Source of the DNA: Sphingobacteriales bacterium
GTDB lineage: Bacteria > Bacteroidota > Bacteroidia > Sphingobacteriales > Sphingobacteriaceae
Length of the DNA stretch: 64,000 bases
Direction: 5' to 3'
NCBI GenBank assembly: GCA_025353765.1
Contig: JANXOD010000008.1
Location: 434,001 to 498,000 of the forward strand
Shown here: piece after piece, positions 45,324 to 55,291 of the stretch
How the letters are laid out: each line of letters starts with the position of its first letter
Numbering within the stretch: the stretch's first letter is position 1
Program-made: the position numbers and the translations under genes
The notes under the pieces: generated by a model
Told to the model about the DNA's origin: nothing
Seen by the model: the letters and a program-made list of their open reading frames with translations, nothing else
Databases searched by the model: none

Positions 45324-45331
45324 CAAACTTA
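45324..45331 (-). promoter_or_regulatory. -7 box of the GG-leader peptide gene
   Basis: On the minus strand TAAGTTTG matches TAnnTTTG exactly, leaving a leader of about 20-25 bases to the ATG at 45294. A TTG lies further upstream but with shorter spacing than usual. Confidence 0.45.
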
Positions 45332-45602
45332 AAAAAAAATGGAACAACCTAACTAGAAGTCGAAAAAAACTTTCAAATAACCCCTCCCTCATAATGATTT
45401 ATTGAAATACTATATAATTAGTTAAAATTTCTATAAGATTCCCATCACCTAATCTATTTGCTTTTGAGATGCTATTAATTTTTTCCTGAGTGAGTTTTAT
45501 AAAAAAACAAATGGATTAAAATGGTTATAAAAACAAAAAATTGATAATCATAATATCAGATATCTTCATTATCAACAAAATAAAGCTTAAAAATGTTTTT
45601 TA

Positions 45603-45627
45603 TTGAAAATGTATTTTTCTACCTTTG
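45603..45627 (+). promoter_or_regulatory. rpsA promoter
   Basis: TACCTTTG (45620-45627) matches TAnnTTTG exactly, 41 bases before the rpsA ATG; TTG at 45603-45605 may be the -33 element but its spacing is short. The remaining bases of the 373-base gap 45295-45667 are A/T-rich and show no further gene. Confidence 0.55.
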
Positions 45628-45667
45628 CAGTCCGATTTAAATTGGAACAAAGGAGATAAATTAATTA

Positions 45668-47683
45668 ATGGCCAAAAAATTAGAAGCTGAAAAGGAGTTA
45701 ATAGCTAAAGAAGCAGAACTTTCTATCGAAGAAACCACTACGGTTAAAGAAAAAGAAAACATTGAATCAGAGGCTGACTCAATGTCCATCGAAGAGATCA
45801 AATCTAAAACGATGATTACCCCTTCCGGCGATTTTGACTGGGATGCAGATGACAAAGGTTTCGGAAACTACAGTACTGCAGATCGTGAAAAATTTGAAGA
45901 AATGTACGCCGGAACATTCAGTTCAATTACAAAAGGAGAAATTATTCCTGGTATTGTGGTATCAATCAACAACAAGGATGTAGTATTAAACGTAGGCTTT
46001 AAGTCTGATGGTTTAGTATCATCCTCAGAATTTCGCGATATGCCGGATCTTAAAATTGGTGATTCGGTTGACGTGTTTGTAGAATCACAGGAAGATGCTA
46101 ACGGACAATTAGTATTATCTCGTAAACGTGCTAAAACCCAACGTTCATGGGAAACCATTAATGAAGCTTTAGATCAGGATAAAATCATCACAGGTTTTGT
46201 AAAGAGCCGTACTAAAGGTGGTTTAATTGTAGATATTATGGGTGTTGAAGCTTTCTTACCCGGATCTCAGATCGATATTAAACCAATTCGTGACTATGAT
46301 ATCTACGTTGGTAAAACAATGGAATTTAAAGTGGTTAAGATTAATCACGAATTTAAAAACGTAGTCGTATCACACAAAGTTCTGATCGAAGACGATTTGG
46401 AAAATCAAAAAACAGAAATAGTTGCAAAACTAGAAAAAGGCCAGGTGCTTGAAGGTACTGTTAAAAACATCACAGATTTCGGTGTGTTTATTGACCTTGG
46501 CGGTGTAGATGGTTTATTACACATAACCGATATTTCATGGGGCCGTATAGAACATCCGCGTGAAGTGTTAAACTTAGACCAAAAAATTAATGTTGTAGTT
46601 TTAGATTTTGATGACGAGAAAAAACGTATCGCATTAGGTTTAAAACAATTATCTGCTCATCCTTGGGAAGCTTTAGATACCACCTTAGAAATTGGTTCTA
46701 AAGTGAAAGGTAAGATTGTAACTGTAGCTGATTATGGCGCATTCTTAGAAATTACTCCGGGAGTAGAAGGACTTATCCACGTTTCTGAAATGTCATGGTC
46801 TCAAAACTTACGTAATCCACAAGAATTCTTAAAAGTTGGTGATGAAGTTGAAGCCCAGGTATTGACATTAGATCGTACGGAACGTAAAATGAGCTTAGGT
46901 ATTAAGCAATTAACTCCAGATCCTTGGAAAAATATTGGTGAGCGTTATCCTATTGGAAGCAAATACAAAGCGGTAGTTAAAAACATGACTAATTTCGGTG
47001 TATTTGTTGAAATTGAAGACGGAATTGACGGTTTAATCCATATTTCTGATCTGTCATGGTCTAAAAAAGTCAATCATCCTAATGAATTTACTAAAGTTGG
47101 GGAAGAATTAGATGTAGTTGTTTTAGAACTTGATGAGGAAAATCGCAAACTTAGCCTTGGACATAAACAATTAGAAGAAAATCCTTGGGAAACTTTCGAA
47201 ACAATCTTCACTGTGGATTCTGTTCATGAAGGAACTGTGTTGAAAGTTACAGACAAAGGTGCTATTATAGCTTTACCATACGGTGTAGAGGGATTTGCTC
47301 CAACTAAACACATGGTTAAGCAAGATGGAACTTCTGTTAAGGCTGAAGAAGCTGCCGAATTCAGAATTATTGAATTTAACAAAGATTCTAAACGCATAGT
47401 TGTTTCTCACGCCCGTATTTGGGAAGAGGCTAAAGCAGAAGAGCGTAAAGAAGAGATGACCCAAAAGAAGAAAGACGCTAAAGCAACAGTAAGTGCTGTT
47501 AAAAAAGTGAAAGATTCTGTTGAGAAATCTACTCTAGGTGATTTAGGCGTATTGGCACAATTAAAAGAGAAGATGGAAGGTGCAGAAAGCAAAGCCAAAA
47601 AAACTAAAAAAGCCGAAGATGAAACTGCTGCTGTTCCTAAAGCTAAAAAGGCTGAAGAGAAAACAGAAGAAAAAGCTGAATAA
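45668..47683 (+). CDS. rpsA: 30S ribosomal protein S1
   Basis: Ribosomal protein that binds mRNA near the platform of the small subunit. The 671 residues hold six S1 (OB-fold) repeats, visible as KGEIIPGIVVSINNKDVVLN, GFVKSRTKGGLIVDI, GTVKNITDFGVFIDLGG, GKIVTVADYGAFLEI, AVVKNMTNFGVFVEIEDG and GTVLKVTDKGAIIALPYG. The N-terminal 75 residues are a charged extension and the last 60 are Lys/Ala/Glu-rich, both longer than in E. coli S1 (557), as usual in Bacteroidota. A terminator follows; pyrR comes next. Confidence 0.96.
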   Translation: MAKKLEAEKELIAKEAELSIEETTTVKEKENIESEADSMSIEEIKSKTMITPSGDFDWDADDKGFGNYSTADREKFEEMYAGTFSSITKGEIIPGIVVSINNKDVVLNVGFKSDGLVSSSEFRDMPDLKIGDSVDVFVESQEDANGQLVLSRKRAKTQRSWETINEALDQDKIITGFVKSRTKGGLIVDIMGVEAFLPGSQIDIKPIRDYDIYVGKTMEFKVVKINHEFKNVVVSHKVLIEDDLENQKTEIVAKLEKGQVLEGTVKNITDFGVFIDLGGVDGLLHITDISWGRIEHPREVLNLDQKINVVVLDFDDEKKRIALGLKQLSAHPWEALDTTLEIGSKVKGKIVTVADYGAFLEITPGVEGLIHVSEMSWSQNLRNPQEFLKVGDEVEAQVLTLDRTERKMSLGIKQLTPDPWKNIGERYPIGSKYKAVVKNMTNFGVFVEIEDGIDGLIHISDLSWSKKVNHPNEFTKVGEELDVVVLELDEENRKLSLGHKQLEENPWETFETIFTVDSVHEGTVLKVTDKGAIIALPYGVEGFAPTKHMVKQDGTSVKAEEAAEFRIIEFNKDSKRIVVSHARIWEEAKAEERKEEMTQKKKDAKATVSAVKKVKDSVEKSTLGDLGVLAQLKEKMEGAESKAKKTKKAEDETAAVPKAKKAEEKTEEKAE

Positions 47684-47706
47684 GTTTTAGTTTAATATTT
47701 ATTATC

Positions 47707-47735
47707 AAGCCTTCCTAATTAGGGAAGGCTTTTTT
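47707..47735 (+). terminator. rpsA terminator
   Basis: AAGCCTTCC and GGAAGGCTT form a 9-bp stem with a short loop followed by TTTTT. Confidence 0.9.
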
Positions 47736-47800
47736 GTTGCGTTAGATTCTAAAACAGAAAACTCTCCCATTAAGTTAGTATAAGGTTTAATTTATTTTTC

Positions 47801-47808
47801 TATTTTTG
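47801..47808 (+). promoter_or_regulatory. -7 box of the pyrR-pyrB operon
   Basis: TATTTTTG matches TAnnTTTG exactly, 17 bases before the pyrR ATG. The leader is short, too short for a PyrR-type attenuator. Confidence 0.5.
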
Positions 47809-47825
47809 CTCAAATCCAACCACTG

Positions 47826-48368
47826 ATGCAAAACCTGATCTTGCTAGACGGTAAAAAATTCCAAATTACTATACAACGCCTCTGCCATCAGTTAATTGAA
47901 AACCACGATCATTTTACTAATTCTGTCATTATTGGTATTCAGCCACGTGGAGTATTTTTAGCTCAACGTATTACCGAAGAACTAAGAAAGGTATTGCCCA
48001 AGGCCAACATTCAAAATGGAAATTTGGATATTACCTTTTTCAGAGATGATTTCCGCAGAAAAGAAGGATTATTATTACCAAGCAGTACAGAAATAGATTT
48101 TATTATTGAAGGTAAAAAAGTCATTTTGGTAGATGACGTGCTTTGGACAGGACGAACCATCAGAGCAGCCTTAGATGCAATACAGTCATTTGGCCGCCCG
48201 GAAAAAGTGGAACTACTTGTGTTAGTTGACAGACGCTACTCTAGGCATTTACCCATTGAAGCAGATTATATTGGTATAAAAGTAGATACATTCAATTCCC
48301 AAAAAGTAATCGTGAGTTGGAAAGAAACTGATCAGGAAGATAAAGTTACCTTGTTATCAGAAAGATAA
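47826..48368 (+). CDS. pyrR: PyrR-like phosphoribosyltransferase
   Basis: PRTase-fold protein of 180 residues with the PRPP loop VILVDDVLWTGRTIRAALDAI and the flanking sequence GRPEKVELLVLVDRRYSRHLPI, diagnostic for PyrR, which binds pyr mRNA and UMP and has weak uracil phosphoribosyltransferase activity. Its stop overlaps the pyrB start by one base. The leader before pyrR is too short to hold a classic attenuator, so regulation in this organism may act elsewhere or the protein may act mainly as an enzyme. Confidence 0.92.
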   Translation: MQNLILLDGKKFQITIQRLCHQLIENHDHFTNSVIIGIQPRGVFLAQRITEELRKVLPKANIQNGNLDITFFRDDFRRKEGLLLPSSTEIDFIIEGKKVILVDDVLWTGRTIRAALDAIQSFGRPEKVELLVLVDRRYSRHLPIEADYIGIKVDTFNSQKVIVSWKETDQEDKVTLLSER

Positions 48369-49306
48369 TGGCAGAACAAGTTCAAACGCTAAGTACAAAA
48401 CATCTCTTAGGCATAAAAGATCTGACTATAAGAGATATCGAACTGATTTTTGAAACTGCAGATACTTTTAAAGATGTTTTAAACCGTCCTATCAAAAAAG
48501 TTCCCTCCTTAAGAGATATAACTATTGCTAACATTTTTTTTGAAAACTCTACACGAACCAGATTATCTTTTGAGCTGGCGCAAAAGCGCCTTTCGGCGGA
48601 TGTAGTTAATTTTTCTGCCTCCTCCTCCTCTGTTAGCAAAGGCGAAACACTTATCGACACCGTAAATAATATCTTAGCGATGAAGGTAGATATGGTCGTT
48701 ATGCGGCATCCCTATGCCGGTGCAGGAGTTTTTTTGAGTAAACATATAAACGCACAAATCATAAATGCGGGAGATGGTGCCCACGAACATCCAACCCAGG
48801 CTTTATTGGATGCCTTCTCAATCCGTGAAAAATACGGCGAAGTTAACGGTAAAAAAGTGGCCATTATTGGCGATGTACTTCATTCGCGTGTGGCTTTATC
48901 TAATATCCTTTGCTTGCATAAGTTGGGAGCAGAAGTAATGGTTTGTGGGCCCACAACGCTTATCCCAAAATACATTCAAACCCTAGGTGTAAAAGTAGAG
49001 CACGATTTATTAAAAGCACTAAATTGGTGTGATATTGCCAATATGCTTCGTATACAGTTGGAAAGACAAGAAATAAAATATTTCCCTTCCTTAAGAGAAT
49101 ATTCTATGATGTATGGACTGAATAAACAGATTTTAAATTCATTAAATAAAGAAATTACAGTAATGCACCCCGGTCCAATAAATCGCGGAGTTGAAATTAC
49201 CAGTGATGTAGCAGATAGTAAGCAATCCATTATACTAGATCAGGTTGAAAATGGAGTGGCTATACGCATGGCAGTTTTATACCTTTTGGCTAACCAACGA
49301 AATTAA
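48368..49306 (+). CDS. pyrB: aspartate carbamoyltransferase catalytic chain
   Basis: Transfers the carbamoyl group to aspartate in pyrimidine synthesis. The carbamoyl-phosphate motif FENSTRTRLSFELA, GDGAHEHPTQALLDAFSI and HPGPINRGVE are all intact, and SSSSSVSKGETL is the flexible catalytic loop. The 312 residues match. Coupled to pyrR by a one-base overlap. No pyrI is present, as usual in this phylum. Confidence 0.95.
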   Translation: MAEQVQTLSTKHLLGIKDLTIRDIELIFETADTFKDVLNRPIKKVPSLRDITIANIFFENSTRTRLSFELAQKRLSADVVNFSASSSSVSKGETLIDTVNNILAMKVDMVVMRHPYAGAGVFLSKHINAQIINAGDGAHEHPTQALLDAFSIREKYGEVNGKKVAIIGDVLHSRVALSNILCLHKLGAEVMVCGPTTLIPKYIQTLGVKVEHDLLKALNWCDIANMLRIQLERQEIKYFPSLREYSMMYGLNKQILNSLNKEITVMHPGPINRGVEITSDVADSKQSIILDQVENGVAIRMAVLYLLANQRN

Positions 49307-49440
49307 TTACAACTTCATCTGCAATTTGCTATTAAAGATTAGTTTTTCAATAATTCATAACATCTTTATAATCTTACCGTTTTAATTGCTGTTTTCAACA
49401 GATGTTAATTATTTATGTGAATTTCTACAGCAATTTCTAT

Positions 49441-49448
49441 TACTTTCG
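49441..49448 (+). promoter_or_regulatory. -7 box of the TPR/envelope operon
   Basis: TACTTTCG, one mismatch from TAnnTTTG, lies 24 bases before the ATG at 49473 and supports this start over the upstream frame. Confidence 0.4.
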
Positions 49449-49472
49449 CGTTTAATCAGTTTTTGGATACTT

Positions 49473-52400
49473 ATGTTCAGACAATACACTTGCATCACCC
49501 TATTTCTTTCCTTATTTTTTGTTTCAGCTTTGGCTCAACAAACAGCCTGGTTTGAGCTTAATCAGTCGTATAAAAGCGGACTGGAATTATTGGAAAAAGG
49601 CAAGTATGCGGCTGCATCCGAGCAATTTAGTCAGGTTGAACAATCTAAGCTACTTCCCCCTTCGGCTTCTCAAAATAACATGAGTTTAAGCCTGTTAAAG
49701 GAAAATGCGATGTATTATCAGGCATTGTGTGCATTAGAGCTTGGAAATCAAGACGCAGAAGAGCTATTTTTAAAATTCATTGCAGAACATCCTACAAACA
49801 GCAATACGAGAATGGCTTATTACCAGGTAGGCCGCTCCTACTTTGCCAGGAAAGACTACCCGAAAACCATTGAATGGCTAAAAAAAATTGATCAAAATAC
49901 TTTATCACCTAAAGAGAGTGCAGATTACCGTTTTAAATTAGCCTATTCCTATTTTGAAACAAAAGACTATGCAAATGCAAAACCTTTATTTGGCAAACTT
50001 AAGGATGAAAATAATATCTACCGTGAATCATCTATTTACTATTATGCCTACATCAACTATTTATTGGCTGATTATAAAACTGCCTTACATGAATTTGAAC
50101 GTTTAAGGGGATCAAAAACCTACGAAAATAGTTATCCATATTATATCTCTGCTTTGTATTTTTTAGATAAGCGATATGATGATGCAATTAGCTATGCTGT
50201 GCCTATACTTAAAAGCACAAGTCAGCTTTATGAAACTGAAATGCTTCGAATTATTGGTGCCTCTTATTTTGCAAAATCAGATTATACAAATGCAGGATTG
50301 TATTATCAAAAATTTCAGAAAAGAGATCAGGGTAAAACCCAAAATAACCAGGACAACTATCAGATTGGATATACCTGGTATAAATTGGAAGATTATCCCA
50401 AAGCAATTGCTGAATTAGAAAAATTAGAAACTACAGATGAATATTTTCAAAGTGGAATGATCGCTTTAGGCGAATCTTTCCTTAAAACGGGGGATAAGCA
50501 ATCGGCACGTAACGCCTTTTTTAAAGCATCAAAATTAAGTTTTGACAAAGATTTACAGGCAGAAGGTTTGTTTAATTATGCCAAACTATCTTATGAGCTT
50601 GAATTTCATCAGGTGGCTTTAGATGCAACTCAGGAGTTTATAAAAGCATACCCTTATTCTAAACGTACGGATGAAGCAAAAACCTTACTTGGCGAAGTTT
50701 TATTAACTACCAAAAATTATAAAGACGCAATAGATATTTTAGAAAGCATTCCCAATAAAAACCAGGATGCAAAAGAAGCCTATCAAAAAGTAACTTATTA
50801 TAGAGGATTAGAGTTTTATAATGAACGTGCTTTTCAAAATGCAATATCTATGTTTCTGCGGTCCATCAATAACCCGATAGATAATGATATTTATTCCTTA
50901 TCAACTTATTGGATGGCCGAGGCAATGTATGAAGTACGGAAACTTGGTGAGTCGGTTGCTAATTTTGAGAAATTCCTCTCCATGCCTGCTTCGCGTAAAA
51001 CAGATGTATATAATTTTGCTAATTATGCGCTTGCTTATGCTGCATTTGAAGATGAAGATTATAAAAAAGCAGTAATCTATTTTAATCGATTTTTACAAGG
51101 CAATGAAAGTGATCAAAATACTTTAAATGATGCTGAATTACGTTTAGCAGACTCTTATTTTGTTTTAAAAGATTACAATTTGGCATTAACAAATTATAAT
51201 AAAATAATTGCAGGAAATGTAGCTGGTGAAGATTATGCCTTATTTCAACGAGGTGTGATACAAGGTTTACAAAATCAGAACGATGCTAAGATTGCTACAC
51301 TTCAATCGCTACTACAACAATATCCTAAATCAAATTATGCAGATGATGCAGGTTTTGAAACTGCCTATACTTATTTTGTAAAAGGCGATTTTGATAAATC
51401 AAAGGCTGATTTAAGCTCCTTGATAGAGAAATATCCACGAAGTAGTTATGTTCCAAAAGCATTAGTAACCATTGGTTTAGTTCAATATAATCAGGATCAG
51501 GATGATGCGGCACTGGAAACTTTTAAACGTGTAGTAAAAGAATACCCAACTACAGATGAGGCTAAACAAGCGTTAGAATCTATTAAAAATATTTACTTAG
51601 ATAAATCTGATGCTGATGGCTTTCTGGCATATGCTAACGGAACAAACATTGGCAATTTGAGTAATGCAGAACAGGATAATATTACATTTCAGGCTGTTAA
51701 TAATCGCTTTCTAAAAGGAGATTATCAAGGATCTTTTGATGCAATAAATGCCTATTTCGATAAATTTCCAAAATCTATACATGAAAAGCAGGCTAAATTT
51801 ATAAGAGCAGAAAGTCTAGTAAAACTTAATCGCCCGGATGATGCCATACCAGATTACGAATTTATATTGAACGACTGGACAAGTGATTATACCGAACGGG
51901 CTTTAGTTAATATTTCAAAAATATACCTCGCTGAAAAAAAATATAATGAAGCTATAGCGCATCTTAAAAAATTAGAATTGACATCAGAATATAAATCTGA
52001 TTATGGTTTTGCCATAAATAATTTAGTGGAAGCATACGCTAATATGCAAATGCCGGAAGAGACTTTAAAATACGTTGATCTGATAAAAGCTTCTGAAAAA
52101 TCTTCTGATGAAGAAAAATTCAGAGCTGATTTATACGCTGGTAAAGCTTATCTGGCAAAAGGTGATACAACTACTGCCCTAAAAAAATTCAATTATGTGG
52201 TAGATAAAACCCAAACTATTTCTGCAGCAGAAGCGAAATATAATATGGCCAACCTTAGCTATATAAAAGGTGATTATAAGGCCTCACAAAAAACCGCCTT
52301 TGATTTGATAAACAAAATGCCTTCTTATGATTATTGGGTAGCAAAAAGTTTCATTTTACTGGCTGATAATTATTTGGCATTGAAAGATGAATTCCAGGCA

Positions 52401-52502
52401 AAAAGCACATTGCAAAGCATTCTGGATAATTATGATAATAAGAATGATGACATTATTCCAACAGCCAAAGAGAAACTGGAGAAACTGAATAATAAGAAAT
52501 AA
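49473..52502 (+). CDS. large exported tetratricopeptide repeat protein
   Basis: From the ATG at 49473 (MFRQYTCITLFLSLFFVSALAQ) the protein has a signal peptide and about 990 mature residues made of roughly 20 or more TPR-like helix pairs, with wording such as YYQVGRSYFARKDYPKTIEWLKKI and AIIYFNRFLQGNESDQNTLNDAELRLADSYFVLKDY. An upstream start 29 codons away would bury the signal peptide. Such periplasmic TPR scaffolds are found next to outer-membrane barrel and TonB-system genes in this phylum. The barrel gene begins 4 bases after the stop, so they are co-translated. Confidence 0.88.
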   Translation: MFRQYTCITLFLSLFFVSALAQQTAWFELNQSYKSGLELLEKGKYAAASEQFSQVEQSKLLPPSASQNNMSLSLLKENAMYYQALCALELGNQDAEELFLKFIAEHPTNSNTRMAYYQVGRSYFARKDYPKTIEWLKKIDQNTLSPKESADYRFKLAYSYFETKDYANAKPLFGKLKDENNIYRESSIYYYAYINYLLADYKTALHEFERLRGSKTYENSYPYYISALYFLDKRYDDAISYAVPILKSTSQLYETEMLRIIGASYFAKSDYTNAGLYYQKFQKRDQGKTQNNQDNYQIGYTWYKLEDYPKAIAELEKLETTDEYFQSGMIALGESFLKTGDKQSARNAFFKASKLSFDKDLQAEGLFNYAKLSYELEFHQVALDATQEFIKAYPYSKRTDEAKTLLGEVLLTTKNYKDAIDILESIPNKNQDAKEAYQKVTYYRGLEFYNERAFQNAISMFLRSINNPIDNDIYSLSTYWMAEAMYEVRKLGESVANFEKFLSMPASRKTDVYNFANYALAYAAFEDEDYKKAVIYFNRFLQGNESDQNTLNDAELRLADSYFVLKDYNLALTNYNKIIAGNVAGEDYALFQRGVIQGLQNQNDAKIATLQSLLQQYPKSNYADDAGFETAYTYFVKGDFDKSKADLSSLIEKYPRSSYVPKALVTIGLVQYNQDQDDAALETFKRVVKEYPTTDEAKQALESIKNIYLDKSDADGFLAYANGTNIGNLSNAEQDNITFQAVNNRFLKGDYQGSFDAINAYFDKFPKSIHEKQAKFIRAESLVKLNRPDDAIPDYEFILNDWTSDYTERALVNISKIYLAEKKYNEAIAHLKKLELTSEYKSDYGFAINNLVEAYANMQMPEETLKYVDLIKASEKSSDEEKFRADLYAGKAYLAKGDTTTALKKFNYVVDKTQTISAAEAKYNMANLSYIKGDYKASQKTAFDLINKMPSYDYWVAKSFILLADNYLALKDEFQAKSTLQSILDNYDNKNDDIIPTAKEKLEKLNNKK

Positions 52503-52506
52503 GCTG

Positions 52507-54186
52507 ATGAAGATTCCATTTTTAAAATATACGTTTATATTCAGTTTACTAATAGCTGGAAGTTCAGTTTTAGCGCAGGACAAAAAAGATGATTCTAAAC
52601 AAAATCCCCCAAAAGGAACTATTACTGAAGAAATTGAAGTAGTAAGGCCTTACAAACCTGTTCTCGCTGATGCTGTAAAAATTCGCCGTAATCCGGATTT
52701 AAATAACAATGCACCTTTTAAACCGATACTTACTTACCGTATTTTGGATAAAAAATTGGAGCTTAACTCTAATATTAAAGAATTACAAGCTCAGAAATTA
52801 ATAGATGAGCAGCAAGCTGTACTTAAAAATAATTACGTAAAAATAGGTGCCGGAAACTTTAATACAGGTTTGGCAGAACTCTATTTAAATTCCGGTCAGG
52901 ATGAGGCTTTACAAGCTGGCTTATTCATTAAGCACCTTTCCCAACATGGCAGCATCAATAAACAACAACTTTCTAATCAACAAATAGGCATTTTTGCAAA
53001 AAGTGTGGGAGATCAGCTTACCTTATCAGGCAAAGTTAGTTATGATCGTAAATCTTCTTTCTTTTATGGTTTTAATCCTGCTCTCGCTCCTCCTTCTGTC
53101 GATCCTGATAAACTGCAGTCCAATCTATTTGAGGCACAGGGCGAGTTAATGAATAATACTTCTTCTCAAGATGAAAGCCCCTTTAATTTCGCAACTAAAT
53201 TAAATGCTTATCTTTTTAACACCGCTTTAAATGGACGGGAGAACTCAGTGATTTTAAGTGGATACTTTAATAAAGCAGCAGATAATTTCCATTTTGGCAC
53301 AAATACTTCCGTAGACTTTACAGCTACAAAAGAGCCATCCTATAGTATTAGCAATAATATTTTAAGAGTCAATCCTTACGTAAAATATCAGGGCAGTGGC
53401 TTCTCATTAAACCTGGGGTTAAACCTTGTTCAGGAATTTGGCGATAATCAACGACTAAATATTCTACCCGCAGTTTCGGCAGAAATTCCCATTGCTGCAG
53501 AATACGCTACTTTATTTGCCGGACTGAACGGCGATGTAATTAAAACTTCTCTAAAGGATCTTTCATCAGAAAATCAGTATTTAAACAACAATATACTGAT
53601 TAAAAATTCTGTAGAAAAGATGAATATTTATGGTGGTATTAAAGGAAATGCAGGCTCAGTCTTTGGATTTAAAGCAATGGCTTATTATAAAACAGTGGAT
53701 GATTTGCCTCTCTTTGTAAATAACCCCTCCAATGTAAGTCGCTTTGATGTTATTTACGATAATGGAAAAAGTAATATAACGGGTTTTGAAGGGGAAATTG
53801 ACATCAAAGCTTCTGATGTTTTGAGTCTTACAGGTAAAGCACAAACTATCAGTTATAAATTAGCGACAGAAAAAGAAGCCTGGTTTAAACCGGCAATCCG
53901 CTTAATATCCAACGCCAGAGGACAAATTAATAAAAAATTCTCTTTAGATACGGAAGTTATTTTTAATGGTGAAAGCAAGGCAAAAACTTTTAATCTGCAA
54001 CAACAGCAACAAATTGTAACAGTAAAAAGCTATGTTGATTTTAGCGCCGGAGCAGAATATAAATTCAATGAAAAATTAGGCTTATACCTGCGTGTTAATA
54101 ATATTTTGGGCGATAAATACCAACACTACTTGTATTATCCAAAATTAGGGTTAAATGTATTAGGTGGTTTCAATTTCTCGTTCTAA
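52507..54186 (+). CDS. outer-membrane beta-barrel protein (TonB-dependent receptor-like)
   Basis: The 559 residues start with a signal peptide (to LAQ at about 23) and the conserved short segment EEIEVVRPYKPVLADAVKIRRNPDL. From about 110 to the end the sequence alternates polar and hydrophobic residues, with many Asn/Gly turns, and ends in GGFNFSF with a C-terminal aromatic, as outer-membrane barrels do. The plug domain of true TonB receptors is not visible. It probably works with the TPR protein upstream and the TonB system downstream in the same operon. Confidence 0.8.
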   Translation: MKIPFLKYTFIFSLLIAGSSVLAQDKKDDSKQNPPKGTITEEIEVVRPYKPVLADAVKIRRNPDLNNNAPFKPILTYRILDKKLELNSNIKELQAQKLIDEQQAVLKNNYVKIGAGNFNTGLAELYLNSGQDEALQAGLFIKHLSQHGSINKQQLSNQQIGIFAKSVGDQLTLSGKVSYDRKSSFFYGFNPALAPPSVDPDKLQSNLFEAQGELMNNTSSQDESPFNFATKLNAYLFNTALNGRENSVILSGYFNKAADNFHFGTNTSVDFTATKEPSYSISNNILRVNPYVKYQGSGFSLNLGLNLVQEFGDNQRLNILPAVSAEIPIAAEYATLFAGLNGDVIKTSLKDLSSENQYLNNNILIKNSVEKMNIYGGIKGNAGSVFGFKAMAYYKTVDDLPLFVNNPSNVSRFDVIYDNGKSNITGFEGEIDIKASDVLSLTGKAQTISYKLATEKEAWFKPAIRLISNARGQINKKFSLDTEVIFNGESKAKTFNLQQQQQIVTVKSYVDFSAGAEYKFNEKLGLYLRVNNILGDKYQHYLYYPKLGLNVLGGFNFSF

Positions 54187-54231
54187 TGGTTTCTTTTTGT
54201 CTATATAGAATTAAAAATTAACTTTACCTGA

Positions 54232-55290
54232 ATGGATATTGCCTTTTATATTGCAGAATTATTGCAACAGCATAATGAGGTTAATGTACCCGGATTAGGC
54301 ACATTTTCAAAGCTCGGGATGGCGGGGTTCCATGATCAGGACAAAGATGTTTTTTACCCCCCATCCCAACGTTTGGAATTTAAAGCAAACGTTGGGAGTA
54401 ATCCCATTTTGGCAGAATACATCAGTTTTAAAAAGAATATATTAACCGCTTCCGCGGATTATTTTATTGAGAACTTCGTTTCCACTATTCACAATTTATT
54501 GGAAACATCTCAATATGCCGATATCATGCCACTCGGTACTTTGCAGAAAAAAGATCAATTTTTTAAATTTAAATCATACGAATCTTTTAATGAGCAGAAT
54601 GATTTTTATGGATTAAAACCAATAGCAGAGCAAAAAAGGGAAGTTGTAAAAATAGAGAAGCCTATAATTTATTCTACAGAAAAGATTGAAATTCCTGATG
54701 AAAATAGTGATACGCTATTTGAGGATGAAACAGAACAGGATGAACCCCGGAAGATGGGTTTTATATCTAAAATAGCTATCGTATTTGCAGTCCTTATTTT
54801 AATAACTGGAGTGGTATACTTTTTTTATCCTAAAGCGTTTAACCTATTGTTAAAATCTGATACAACCGTTAAGCAAAAATCAACGATTATACCAGTAAAA
54901 AAAGAAGGACCCAAAAGTTTTGCAGATTCTATGGCTAAGGCCGATACTATTTATGCCGCATTAAAAAAACAAGGGTTTGATGTAGAAAAACCAAGGGATA
55001 CAATTGAAGTTAGTACAAAAAAAGCTGTACCTAATAAACCTGGAGGATTACGATTTGAAATTATTGGCGCTGCTTTCAATAGTAGAACAGAGGCAGATGA
55101 TTATATAAAATCTATGAAACTGAAGGGTATAGAAGCAAAAATTGCAGATGAAATGCCGGGGCCAATGATAAAAATCAGCCTGGGGACCTTTAATGATAGA
55201 ATCTCAGCCGATAAAGAGTTAATACGTATAAAAAAAGATATAAACCAAGAAGCCTGGATTGCCAGGGTTAAACCAAAGAAAACCAATTAG
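54232..55290 (+). CDS. HU/CCDC81-like N-domain, membrane helix and C-terminal SPOR domain protein
   Basis: The first 130 residues (MDIAFYIAELLQQHNEVNVPGLGTFSK, YFIENFVSTIHNLLETSQYADI) resemble the HU-like CCDC81 domain seen in Bacteroidota cell-division proteins. A membrane helix lies at about 178-200 (KIAIVFAVLILITGVVYFFYP). The C-terminal 75 residues form a SPOR domain (FEIIGAAFNSRTEADDYIKSM), which binds peptidoglycan stripped of peptides at the septum. This orientation puts the HU-like domain in the cytosol and SPOR in the periplasm. Sits directly before exbB. Confidence 0.85.
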   Translation: MDIAFYIAELLQQHNEVNVPGLGTFSKLGMAGFHDQDKDVFYPPSQRLEFKANVGSNPILAEYISFKKNILTASADYFIENFVSTIHNLLETSQYADIMPLGTLQKKDQFFKFKSYESFNEQNDFYGLKPIAEQKREVVKIEKPIIYSTEKIEIPDENSDTLFEDETEQDEPRKMGFISKIAIVFAVLILITGVVYFFYPKAFNLLLKSDTTVKQKSTIIPVKKEGPKSFADSMAKADTIYAALKKQGFDVEKPRDTIEVSTKKAVPNKPGGLRFEIIGAAFNSRTEADDYIKSMKLKGIEAKIADEMPGPMIKISLGTFNDRISADKELIRIKKDINQEAWIARVKPKKTN

Positions 55291-55291
55291 A